A stretch of DNA of 64,000 nt from assembly GCA_963971425.1 (NCBI GenBank), contig OZ020520.1, forward strand, positions 24,756,754-24,820,753, written 5' to 3'. Below the pieces are notes generated by a model. The model was given only the letters and a program-made list of their open reading frames with translations, had not been told where the DNA came from and did not search any database. Shown piece after piece: positions 43,501-55,247 of this stretch. Each line of letters begins with the position of its first letter. The first letter of the stretch is position 1. Made by a program: the position numbers and the translations under genes. The DNA comes from Bryoerythrophyllum caledonicum. Its lineage: Eukaryota > Streptophyta > Bryopsida > Pottiales > Pottiaceae.

Positions 43501-46500
43501 ACCAAGGAAAATATCAAAAAAGCCATATCAAAATATAGACATCTATACGAAATATGCTCTAAAAAATAAATAGAAAAGTCTTTAAACACACTGAATCCCC
43601 ACCACTAAATTGTATCATCGACCAATACAATAACATTCTAACTAGCCCACACGACATTGCAAACGAAATATTTAACCAACAAGTAAAAAACAATAGACCC
43701 ATAGTACCAACATGTAACTACCAACCACAACACCCAATCAGCTGCACGTGTGCTGTACGGCAATATCCATGGCATGACCTAGATGGTTATACCTTAGACA
43801 AACGGGGCCAATCCGAAACCCCACTACATACATACTTTAACAAAACCACATACGACACATGCCTTTGAAACCTTGGAAACAACAAAGCTCCAGGGCCTCA
43901 CCAAGTACCAAATTCAATACTAAAAAACATGCCCTCTAGATTTCATAAACTACTATCCCTATTCTTCTCCTACTATGTTACAAACAAAAACAACTACCGG
44001 ACACATGGAAAACAAGCCTAACAATATTACTATACTAAAAAGGAGACCCCTCAATACTATCCAACCACAGACCAATCACACTAGCTAACACAATCTACAA
44101 ATTATACACTAGAACATTCATGTACATACTATCCTCATACGGGAAAAAATTCAAAATCCTACACCACAGTCTAGAAGGATTTAGAGCAACAAGAAGCACA
44201 TCCAGACAAATACAAACCATAATTGCCGCACTCGAAGATGCAAGATTTACAAACTAAGACATATATATCCTTTATATTGACTTCAAAAATGCCTTCGGTT
44301 CTATAGACCACGCTAGATTATTGGCAATAATGACAGTTCTTGGCTATCCAAAGGATGCAACCGCATTAGTTGGAAACATTTACTCTCAATCAACTACCCA
44401 CTACATTGGAGAACACTTCGGAAAAACCAAACCCATTCCCATTCAAAGAAGAACTATACAAGGGGACACCCTCAGCCCATGCCTATTCATTATATTCCTA
44501 GAACCACTACTCAGATGGCTAGAGAGAGGGAATAATGGATACACATTTGGTACCTTACAAACCACTATAAATTTAGCCGCATACGCCAATGACCTCGCGA
44601 CCATAACCAACAAAATAAAATCACTACAAACCCAAATCAATAAAATCGACGGATTCTGTAAATGGATTGGTATGGAAGTAGGAGTCTCTAAATGTGTTGC
44701 TATTGGATGCCCAAATAAATCCAAAATAAACCCAACCACATTCAAAGCCATAATGCAAGCTTCTTTAACATCAACTTTAGGAACCAACCAATCCCTATAC
44801 TACACCAAAATGAACCATACGTATACCTAGGCACAAACCTAGTCCCATCACTAAAATGGAAAATCCAAATTCATAGCACAACAACAAAACTCATTAAACA
44901 ATGCAAAGATCTGACAACATGCCCAGCTACTATGAAACAAAAAATAAAAATGGTTGACAGTGTACTACGACCAGGGATAGCATACAGCTTCTATGCAGTA
45001 CCATACTCTATGCGAGCCATCAAAAAACTAGACCAAAAAATTATAGCCATCCAAAAAACCATCTGTGGTATGCCTAAATGTATGTCAAACGCGATAACCC
45101 AACTCCCACAGAATCTATTTGGCCTGGAAGCCTTCTCCCTCAAAAATACTTACCTCAGATGCATAGGCGAACAACTACAAAATGCTCTAAACAACAAGGG
45201 AAGACTCGGGAAAATATATACCGGGCTAACTCAATATGTCCTCGCTCAACACAGTGGAGCCAAAAATATTCCAAGAATTAAAAAAACGGATTGCACAAGA
45301 TCACCAATAACCCGTACACTATACCTATTAAAACACATAGCTAAAGTTCACCTCAAAAGCACACTTCCAAACTTCCTCCTCGATCCCACACCATTAGAAG
45401 TATCATGGCGCCAAGAAACACAAAACCATATTACAATCAATCCCCAACACTCCAAAAAACTACGACAAAAATTCATTTCAATTTTTTTTTGGGAATTCAA
45501 ACAAACTACCCTTCCAAATGGCACACACATCATGAACAACGAAGACTTCAAAATCTACCACTTTACCCCATCCAAACTAATTGAATGCGCCCTAAATATT
45601 GCCAAACAACTCTTTTGTCGACCAACATGTCCAACAACATGCAATACCCCTTGCCTCATACACCCATACTCACATAGATTTGAAGACCCATACACCCGTA
45701 CTCACATAGACTTGAAGACCCATACACCACTACCAACAACAACAACTCCACAAGAAGTCCTCCCCAAGAAATCCACCCCCCAACCCGACACTACCCTTTC
45801 ACTCTCGGCCTCCAACAAACCTCCCTAAGAATCCCACCCTATACCCCATTAACAAAATAATACACCATAATCACATACAACGTAAAGATATCAACAACAT
45901 ACAAAACACAAAAACCAAATACCTATGCCAATGGCAACACAACAACAACACATTTAACAAATGGCTCCCTCAAAGAAACCTCTTTCCGAGACACGACCAT
46001 AATACCTCCATCCACAACATCGAGAAACTGAAACAATACTATCAAACGATCCAAAATAAAATTTACTTCAAAATCATTCAAACCCACCACCCCAAGACCA
46101 ACTCCAAGACACAAGATCCGTAATTCCACCAATAGTTATCCCACTCCTAAGCATCCATACTACAGAATGTAACCCCGAAAATGATATCCTCACAATCTCA
46201 AACACAATCAAAATAGACAACAATCTAGCACACCTATATGAAGAAAGTGGCTGACATCTACAAATAACATAGAACAGTCATACTTTTCCTCCCCTATCAC
46301 ATGCCCCACCAAACTACTAAAATTCTACTCCCCATTTGAAAGAAATAAAATATTTGGTTCTCTAGGGAAAGCCTTCGATCACAAATGGATAGGTAATGAT
46401 ATAGCACATCTCCACAACGAAGACGAAACACGACAAGAAATACACTGGGCACGCCTCGTTGCCAAAAACGACCCAAACCACACATCTACACTCATCATCA

Positions 46501-48380
46501 CCCCAGATAAAAATTGGTACCAAAACTTTAAACAACAAGGTAGCCCATTCCCAGACTCTCATACCATTGTCTTATTTGAAGCAGACCTAATACCATACGA
46601 AGAATTCACTATCCCACCGGAACTAAAAAGCCCCGAATTGAACCATCCACACTACAAATAATATGTGTCCACCACCAAAATCAAACCCTCAGCACCCAAG
46701 AACAACTAGAAGAACTTTCCTCCATAGCAAAGACTTTAAACATACACCGGCTATACACAAAAATAGCCCCACAGACACCTATGCAAACATCCGTCAACAA
46801 AAATAAAAAATGGTCAAAACTAAATTACAGCAATAATACACTAAATTACATCCTAACACAGCCACCCCTCCCGGAATACCAAATTACCACCCCACCCAAA
46901 TTTGACCCCGCATATAGCTACTGTACCGATGGCTTCCTCAAACCGCCAGAACAAATTAGCCCGGGTAACTGGCACAGAGAAAAAGTGGGTTATGGAATAT
47001 ACAATTCTACGAAAGAAATCAAATTAGCCAAAAGACTACACGGATTGCAAAATATCCTCAGAGCATAACTCATGGCCATCCACAAAACACTCGAAATTAT
47101 CACAACAAAATACAACAACAAACCAACGCACATATTCACAGATTGTATTAACGCACTATACTTATTAAACACTCAAATAACACACCCTACCCTCCACAAT
47201 AGCCACCCCAACCAAATCATCTTAGAATCATTGGTCCAAATGATACTAAAATGAAGACAAATCACAACCCTCCACAAAGTTCAAGCCCATGCCAATATTG
47301 ATGGTAATGAGCAAGCGGATAAACTAGCAAAAGAGGGCCGAGAAAAATGGCACAAAAATGCCAAAGATCCACACAAACACGCCCACGCCACCCCATACTA
47401 CTTCCAGAAAGATGACTGGCCCTCCAAAGAAGACACCCCCGATAAAGGCCCGATTAGATTCTTGAACAAACACCTTAAAAAACAAGACCTATATAACAAC
47501 CTTGACACAATCTCAGACAACCTCCCTAACATAGAAAAACGGACTAGTAATAACATTATAGACAATGAACTCTTGACAAATTTCTGGAAAAATCCCATCA
47601 TCACCGACTCACAAATAACATGCCTTATCAAATTCCGCACCAGACAATACATGGGAAACGCCCGAAAACAACTCTTCTTTGGTATAGAAAGATTCCCATC
47701 CATAACATGCCCGATATGCACTTCCACAGATCCCGACACATGGCTACATGTTCTTCTTAAATGTCAAAACCACCATATACACTCTCAAATTGTCAAGAGC
47801 ATAACTAAGCCATATGGGAAATCCAAAAATTAATCATCTCCCATAACAAATTGAGATGCTTCATCCTCATGAATGCCGGCACCTTTAATAACAACCCACA
47901 AGAAAATACGGTGCCACCATGGCTACTCCTATGTACATGTGAAACCCAACGATGCCACTGTAATGCCCGATTCAAACCGGACATACTTTGCGTTAGAGAC
48001 CTACCATACAACGACTCCCCACCCGACCACATAAATCAAAATTACACCATTCAATTCATCGAATTTACTTACTGTAATGAGAGATTCTCCCCTAAACAAT
48101 CGAAAAAAAAATCAGTAAGTACCAACCCCTTATCGATGACATAACTACCCTCGGATGGAAAGTGGACCCCCTTATAGTAATCACAGCCGGCGCCCAAGCC
48201 ACCACCTTTATTCCATCTATGAAAACCCTAGAAGACACCTTCAAAATTCCTATTGATACAATTACAAACACTTTCAAAAACATTAACATCATTGCCATTC
48301 AACATGCTATGTCCATCTTTCTACATAAACGCAAAATTGAAAAAAACCAAGCCCTTCCCGAGACACAAGATCCCCCGTAA
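40525..48380 (+). pseudogene. LINE A ORF2: 2A - AP endonuclease - RT - RNase H - CCHC - restriction-like endonuclease
   Basis: The frame starts overlapping the ORF1 end, is broken by several frameshifts and stops, and ends at 48378-48380. Order: Thr/His/Tyr/Ile low-complexity leader (40622-41520); 2A motif (41525-41551); linker; AP endonuclease about 42184-42960 (TWNASSLN, IQETKIS, GDFNRD, NSDHSPLQL); RT about 43880-45000 (NNKAPGP, DFKNAFGSIDH, QGDTLSP, AYANDL); RNase H about 46918-47340 (YCTDG, FTDCINALYLLN, HANIDGNEQADKLAKEG); CCHC finger 47708-47764 (CPIC...H...C, spacing C-x2-C-x9-H-x4-C); and a PD-(D/E)XK-like domain 47968-48330 (RFKPDIL, IEFTYCNER, KISKYQPL, GWKV, VITAGAQA). The RT motif C reads AND where LINE B has ADD, so this copy has lost a metal-binding Asp. 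The RNase H Glu position is TAA here. Reverse transcription by target-primed copying is the family's function; this copy cannot perform it. Confidence 0.75.
41525..41551 (+). other. 2A-type ribosome-skipping motif, LINE A
   Basis: Codons read KILLLRSGDIETNPGP then Met. D-(V/I)-E-x-N-P-G/P preceded by a Leu-rich, G-ending stretch is the 2A (StopGo) consensus, in which the ribosome skips the Gly-Pro bond and releases the upstream peptide. Here it would split the low-complexity leader from the enzymatic part of ORF2. The identical core GDIETNPGP occurs in LINE B. Confidence 0.8.
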
Positions 48381-48689
48381 ACTTTCTCTTTGCTTTATTT
48401 TTAAAACACATGTAAACACTCCCCCCTTACCGTCTTCCCCACTCCCCTTCCACTTTCCCCTCTCTCTCCCTCCCCCCCCCTCTCTCCCTCCTCCCGTGGT
48501 ACTCTTTGATTGGTTGATTTTGTGGTTTTTTGGCTACTTGTTACATAGTGTCTACCCTCGAAAGGGGGAAGTAGTTCCAGCTTGCTAATTCCCTGTTCGG
48601 TGGACTTGGTCTTAGTAGTGGAACAAACGGACACTTTATTCACGCCTGCCTCTTTTGGAAACCGGCGTTCTTCTTCTTCTTCTACAATA
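48381..48689 (+). other. LINE A 3' UTR with C/T-rich tract and TTC tail
   Basis: Non-coding. A tract of CCCTCTCTCCC type at 48420-48500 is followed by GGCGTTCTTCTTCTTCTTC and the end ACAATA just before the second AGATGGT. There is no poly(A) tail; short 3' microsatellite tails are usual in several LINE clades. Confidence 0.6.
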
Positions 48690-48696
48690 AGATGGT
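48690..48696 (+). repeat. candidate target-site duplication, right of LINE A
   Basis: AGATGGT, identical to 37016-37022. Confidence 0.6.
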
Positions 48697-51644
48697 GAAG
48701 TTAGGGCTCAATTTTAAGGAATACTAGAATTTTTGGAATTTAAAGAATATTCAAGGTGTCTAAAATGGATAGGGATAAATATAAAACGATTTTGATGTTG
48801 AAGTGTTGAACTAATGTCTCTTGAGGGTGCATAGTGGATTTTCCTCTTTAAGTTTTAAGAGGTTATGACATAATCCAATGATAAATGCTCCAAAATTATC
48901 AAAATTAAGGTTACATAGTAAAAGTAAATTTAGAACATAATTTTGTTGTGAACTGAAATTTCAAACTTGAATAATAGGTAATTCAAACAAATGAATTATT
49001 TATAAAAATCTAATAAGTGGATTGGATGATTATTCTGTTTGAATTAAAAAGGGATTTTGAGGAGGCTCTACAATATATTAAGATCAATATTTTTGAATCA
49101 TCCCATAGACAAAAGTGTTTCTTTCACTTTGATTCTAGATGAGAATTACAAAGAAGATTGTGCTAATTATTGATATACAAGATTTAGTTTTCACAAATTA
49201 GGGTAGCATTTTTAGAATTGATTCATAAAAGTAAAAATTCCAATTTGGATCTCTTTACACCTATTTAGAATATCAATTCAATACTTTCAACCAATAATAG
49301 AAAAGGGAACTTTGGTTTATGAAGAGAGGCCAATGTGAATAAAGTGTATGGTTGTCCCACCATTGAGCCTAGAACATTTTGAGGGTGGAGATCTATCTTA
49401 AAGTACAATCCAAACAATTATAGAAAATAATAATGGTATTTCTTGAATGGAAAAATTAAAATTTTAAAATTTCCAATTCTTTTAAAATTGGAAATTAAAA
49501 ATGGAAATTTCCAATTCTTTAAAAAAGTCTCATAGTGAATATTACTAGCTATTTGTCACACAAAACCTCATAGAAAACAGTAGAAGATGATTGCTTGAAT
49601 ATTGCAATGACAAGAAAACCTATTTTATGCATCAATTTTTTTCCAATATCCAATTTAAGAAAATAAAATATTTCCATTAATCTTGTAGGATTCCTCACCT
49701 CATCATAAAAGTGTCTGAAAATTATAGTAAAATTAACATCATACAAATTCACTTGAATGGTCGAAAGATTTTTGTATAGGCTCTGGTCACTTAGGATATC
49801 AGGACCATGAATGCCTAGAAAATTGTGTAGTCTAATCAAATGAGGACCGTTAAGCATCATCAATGCAAAATAGTTCATGGCCTAAACTTGTAGCCACTTT
49901 TTAGATAATCTTTGTGGATTAATTAAAATTAGATGAAATTTCTATTTAGAAACACAAAAAGAATGTAATTCAACTTGTAGATCTTAAAATTTTACTTTAC
50001 CTTTATTCACATTGAACATGATTCTGTTTAAATCACATATATGAATTACATTATATATGAATTACATTATATATGAATTAAGATTCCTCGCACCAAATGC
50101 CACACATAAGCATTAAGCCTTTCATGTTTTGATCTGAATTTTAATCATAAATTTTGAATGAAGATTTTCAATCACAAAGTTTGAATTTAGGTGATTAACA
50201 CCAAAATGCGATTTTGAAGTAAATATAAATGGTTTGAATGCCACATTTATTATAAATGGTATAAAATCCATGAGGTTGACATCAAAAACTTACAATAATC
50301 TCTACATTCATGCATCAAGGGAAAACATTCTTACAATAGAAGAATTAAACATGATATTGAAATCATTGATCAATTGGAAGTTACTGATGTAGTATATCTA
50401 ATCAAATCTCTAGAAGAGTGCCATGTTGAGAGTGCCATGAGGGTGCCATGATGTTGCTCTCAAATGGAAAAGAAATTACGTAGTGTCAATAAAATAAAAG
50501 AATACATATTGAATTCTCTTGTTTGAAATTTTGCTTCACCTAGAATTTCATTAAAAGTTATGAATTCACAAGACACATGTTAATCATTATTGGTAGGTAT
50601 AAAGAAGTTCAAGCATCATGACAACCATTTGTTCTAAAGAAAATAGAATGACATACTGCAAACAAAGGAATGTACATTGAAGGACAATCTTGGAGACAAG
50701 TTGTGTGAATGTATGTCACGATAAGTCAAAATCACAAAAGACTATGAAGGAAAGCTAAATGCTTAAATATACTCTTTCCAATTTCTTGAAAATTTGATGA
50801 AGAGGAAAATGTACAAAAATAAATATTGTAAGGATTATTGTTCAATATTTGAGTTTCTATCAATCAATAGTAGGCAGTAATGGTGTTTGTTTGTCTTCAT
50901 ATGGTAAGATTACATGATACTCATGGGACTCTCAACATCTTCAATGGCTTTGGTAAGTTTAAAATGATGAACTTTATTGTGCATTTAGAGCACACAATTG
51001 AATCTCCAATTGTCACCTCTAATCTTTAAGGATAATTTTGTTATATTGGTCGTTTTTAATACCATAAATACTTTTGTACAAATCTTCTAACATGCATATT
51101 CTAAAGTGATATTTGAATATTTTGGAAAGACTCATTTCATTTTACCATATTCTAAACATATTATGTTGTGGTGACCCAATAAGGCATGTTTTATTTATGA
51201 TTTATATAGAAACAATTGTATAATGGTTATAAAAATATAACACAATTGGAAATGAAGAAACCACCAATATAACAAATATGGTCAAATAGTGCAAGGTGAA
51301 TACTAATGCAAATTTTGTCAATGACGCCATCTCTGCTCCATGTTGATACTCAAACGTATTTAGCATGGGACGGATTATTAACAAAATTCTATACTAATTT
51401 TGGAATAAGAAGAAAGTGTAAAACACCAACTAAAACTATCATAGTGAATGTAGTATTACCAATTGATAGTTGCAATCATTGACAATGTAAATGCACTACA
51501 CTCACACTAAATATGCTAGAAATGCTAAATATCATAATTCACCAAATTCACCTAATTCACCTTGCAACTGCTCAACGATATATGGATTTAATCTTTGGAA
51601 GACCAAGGCTTTTAATCACTTACAAAGCTTTTTAAGTGTTGTAG
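48697..51644. other. AT-rich spacer between the LINEs, no gene seen
   Basis: No coding or RNA gene is supportable. Contents: a cluster of AATTTCCAATT/AATTGGAAATT inverted words at 49465-49525, and a triple ATATATGAATTACATT-type repeat at 50036-50083. Confidence 0.45.
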
Positions 51645-52640
51645 GTGGTAATAAATTTTGGATGTGAAATTTCAACTATATAGACTTCTGGTACTAGTTA
51701 AAGATAATGTGGATCATATTTGAATTCATCAAGTCATTTAAATTAGAGGATCATAATGTTTCATTGTGAACATTTTGTCTTGACATTTGGTTGTTGACAC
51801 TTAAAATATAGATACTAAAATCAAATCTTCTTCAATAAGATGATCTTTACTTACAAAATTGGAAAGAATTGTCCTAAGACCATCGTGTTTATACAAAACA
51901 ATTTCATGGAAAATTGGTTATTAGCATAATCAAAATGCTCTTGTATTGTCAAAAAACAACCAAATCCTTATAAAGGGGAAATATCCCAAAACAAGCCTAT
52001 TCTAGTGTTCAAGAATGCTTGCCAAATTTTCACAAGATATTAGATTGAGATGAGAGTTTTATAGCACAATTTAGACTTGAATTCAAATCCAACTCAAACA
52101 AATTCGATTGAAATTCAAGAGTGGATGAAAGATGAACACTCTCTTGTAGTTTTAGTCATTTAAATTGTCAAAAGAATGACATTTGGTGCCCTAAGATGTT
52201 CAGGTAAGCCATTCATGTCTATCAATATGAAGTGCTCACCAACTATGCATCATTGCCTATTGACTTAAGCACTTAACTAAAAAGGACCATACTTCATAAA
52301 AAGTAGATTTATGTAGTATATTTTTCATGTTATATGGTATTTTGTAAATGACATCTTACATTGCATCCTATTATTTTATTTTATATTGCTCTATTGCAGT
52401 GTTTTGTTTAATTGAAATATGAAAAGTTAGCCTTTTAGAACAGCTGGGTCTTTAAATCTAACAAGCTCGGTTTATCCTTTCCTTTCTAGTTTTTCTCCAT
52501 TCTCTGTTCTTCTTATTGATTCAAAATCTCCCTTGATCCATTCCTCCGTTGAAATTACTTTTGAGTTTTTCTTTTAGTTTTTTTTTGTCATGATTTACTT
52601 TCAAGATCTCCATTCAAAGAGGGACAACATGAGAAACAAG
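51645..52640 (+). repeat. repeat X, uninterrupted copy (paralogous empty site of the 13-kb element)
   Basis: The left part (51645-51800) matches 18430-18628. The right part (51870-52640) matches 31637-32400 in the same order. About 60-70 bases without the terminal inverted repeat lie between them. The copy therefore lacks the 13-kb insertion. It ends about 120 bases before the start of LINE B. Confidence 0.7.
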
Positions 52641-54519
52641 AACCTAGTATCGTATGTGAAATGAAATCAAATAAACAAGAAAATCCAATATAGATTATAA
52701 TGGTTGTGGGCTTGAAAGTTTGTGGAACCTTAGGGAGGCTGTATGTGGAATGGAAAATGACTAGTGTGTAAGCTCTGTATTTCTTGGTGAGGGGAGGTGG
52801 GGGACTTAGCCTGTGAGCTGCAAGCTACGTGCGATAGGAGTTGGTTGGCCCTATTGTGAGCCCTCGTAGTGAGCAGATTTGTGGTGGTATGGTAAGATTT
52901 GAGATGCAAAGCAGACATAATGGACGGCTCAGTACTAGATCTGAGGAGGGGAGTTTGAAGATGACCTAAACAGGTGTAGATCTGTGCAAGTTTGTTTTGA
53001 AGCGGGGAACTTAGTGTTGGGGCCAGATCTGCAATCACTTAGTTCACACAGAAGACGACCCATCCCAGATCTGGAGTACCGGGATTCAATCTGTAAACCT
53101 CCCCATCATGTCTCCCCTTCCCCAATCCAGGAACTCAAACTTCAAGATCGCGTGAGGTCATCACCCAGCACTACTGCAACGCAGCTCCAATTCACCATTA
53201 CAGGCTACCCCTCACCCTCCCATGTCTTGCAAATATTTGTTACTAGTATTCGATTTCGTTAACACTATATGCAATCTTGTACACACATCAGTGTGCTTTA
53301 TTAAGTGGATGAGTTGTAGCAACACCAGAGCTGCCCAGTGTCCTCAGAAGAAACGAAGTAACAACATCCCCCAAAACACTGTGGAGCACATCATGCATAT
53401 CGCCAGATCTGCACAAACAACCCAACAAATCAGCTCTACCGGATCTAAGTACATCTCTTACCAACTCCCATTATCATTCTCATGTTTATTGCATTAGCAA
53501 GGTCATCTTTATTTTACAAACCCTTGCCTCTTTCTCATTTAACACCACATTTCGAGCATCTAGACATACCACTAGTACCACAACATCTAGACAGAACATA
53601 CCACTTAGACAAAACTCAGAATACCCCTTTCCTCTTTCACATATACTACTAGATAGACACAACATCACAAGAGATAGATCTACTTCTTCCTTGCATACCT
53701 TCTTCAACAACTCGTGGCCTAGATCTTCCCCTCCCACGCGTTGCTTATTTTTCTGTAGAAACAAAGCAGAAAAACCACAAAATTATCAATAGGTAGAGCC
53801 AGAAACCCTGAAAAGGCAGCGACGAAAAAACTTGACGATTTGGAGGTAGCATAGTGAGACAGAACCAACATCAAGAACAGTAGGAAGATAGAGTCGACAC
53901 TGCAACAAAGAAAATCAACATCATATCAAGACAACAACGCACCCGACATCGCAGCAAGACGAAGACCCACATTGTATCAAACCAACACTCACGACAATAG
54001 GCCATGCAACAAGACAACAATCGAGGAGCGCACACGAAGTAAACACAAGCTAGTGCACATGAGGAAAACACTCGAGGACAAGACCAGAGAGAAAAACAAC
54101 ATCCACAGCGAGACAAGACAGAACTTGCGAGACAGCACATGCGAGAAGCACACACAAGACACCACATGCACCACAACACGCGACAAGAGTCACACAGGAG
54201 GAGGTGCACAACACGAAACAAGACCCACATCACAAGACAACAAAACATGAGTGCAGCAGTGAAGCCAAGTAACTGTGCAGCAATGTAGACAAGCAACAAT
54301 GCAGCTGTAAAGACAAACAAAAGCGTAGCAGCAAAGACAAACAAAAGCGTAGTAGCAAAGACAAGCAGCAGCAGCAAAACAAAAGTGGAGGAAAGAAGTC
54401 ACGCAGCAGCAACACAACAAGAAGAATCACCCGATCCAGGTGCACGGAGAGACAAAGACCCTCCGAAAAGGAGCGACGGAGCAGACTCCACACCAGAGAT
54501 TGTAGAAACTCGGTACACG

Positions 54520-55075
54520 CACACTCTCCCTCCCCTCACTCCCACTGCTCCGTCTTCTCCCCTCACTCCCACCTCTCTCTCTCTTCTTCCCTTCCTTCTA
54601 CAACTTCCTCCGCTTCCCTCCCTCCACTCCTTCCTCCCCCTTACCTCCCACAGCTCCCTTCTCTCCCCTCTCCCTTCAATTTTGTCGTCCCCTACTCCCT
54701 GTTCTCTACTACCCAGTTGGTTCCCCCCTCTCCCCGCTCAGTCCTCCCCCTCTTCTTCCCAACAACTCTCATGTCCCCTCCCTGTCAACCCCCCGCAACT
54801 CATCTGCGACCCCCCTCTCCCCAGTACCGACCTCCCTGTCTTCAACAAAGACTCCCCTCCCACAGCCCGTAGTGACCCCCCTATTACAAGCTGCAACCTT
54901 CACTTTCTCACACCAACATACCCCCCTACTATAGCAACCCTCCTCCCCTTAAAACCAACCTTCCTCCCTTCCAAAGCGACTCCAACCTCATCATCAGCGC
55001 CCCTCCCTCTTCCAATAGTGACCCAACCCCCTCCGGCACCAACTCTCCCCCTTTCTACACCAACCCAATAAGCGA
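54520..55075 (+). repeat. C/T-rich (polypyrimidine) tract in LINE B leader
   Basis: About 550 bases made largely of CCCTCC/CTTCCC words, such as CTCCCACTGCTCC and CCCCCTCTCCCC. It gives a Pro/Ser/Leu-rich open frame (54385-55071) that I regard as a composition artefact. LINE A has no equivalent at this place. Confidence 0.6.
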
Positions 55076-55247
55076 GGTAAGTCACTCTACCCCTACTACT
55101 TACGTTTTGCATTAATATTACCTACAACTAATAGAAACAACAAAACCCCAATTTACTTAACTAGTGTCTTAAATACCCAGCGACTCAAACTAGAGCTAAA
55201 ATCAAGATACAAGAAGACACAAGAAGTATAGTTCAAAGTACCCTAAA

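Larger units (their letters stand above)
37023..48689 (+). mobile_element. LINE A: 11.7-kb dual-endonuclease non-LTR retrotransposon with 2A motif
   Basis: Complete copy, by homology to LINE B and a candidate 7-bp target duplication. The layout is a 5' leader (37023-38885) with tandem monomers, ORF1 (38886-40571), ORF2 (about 40525-48380), and a 3' UTR with a C/T-rich tract (48420-48490) and a short TTC tail (48668-48683). ORF2 carries 2A, AP endonuclease, RT, RNase H, CCHC and a restriction-like endonuclease. No LTRs, integrase or protease are seen. Length is well above the usual 4-8 kb of LINEs. The copy is inactive: ORF1 has two stops, ORF2 has many breaks, and one catalytic Asp of the RT is lost. 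It is not an L1- or RTE-type plant LINE; Dualen/RandI of green algae is the closest known design. Confidence 0.8.
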
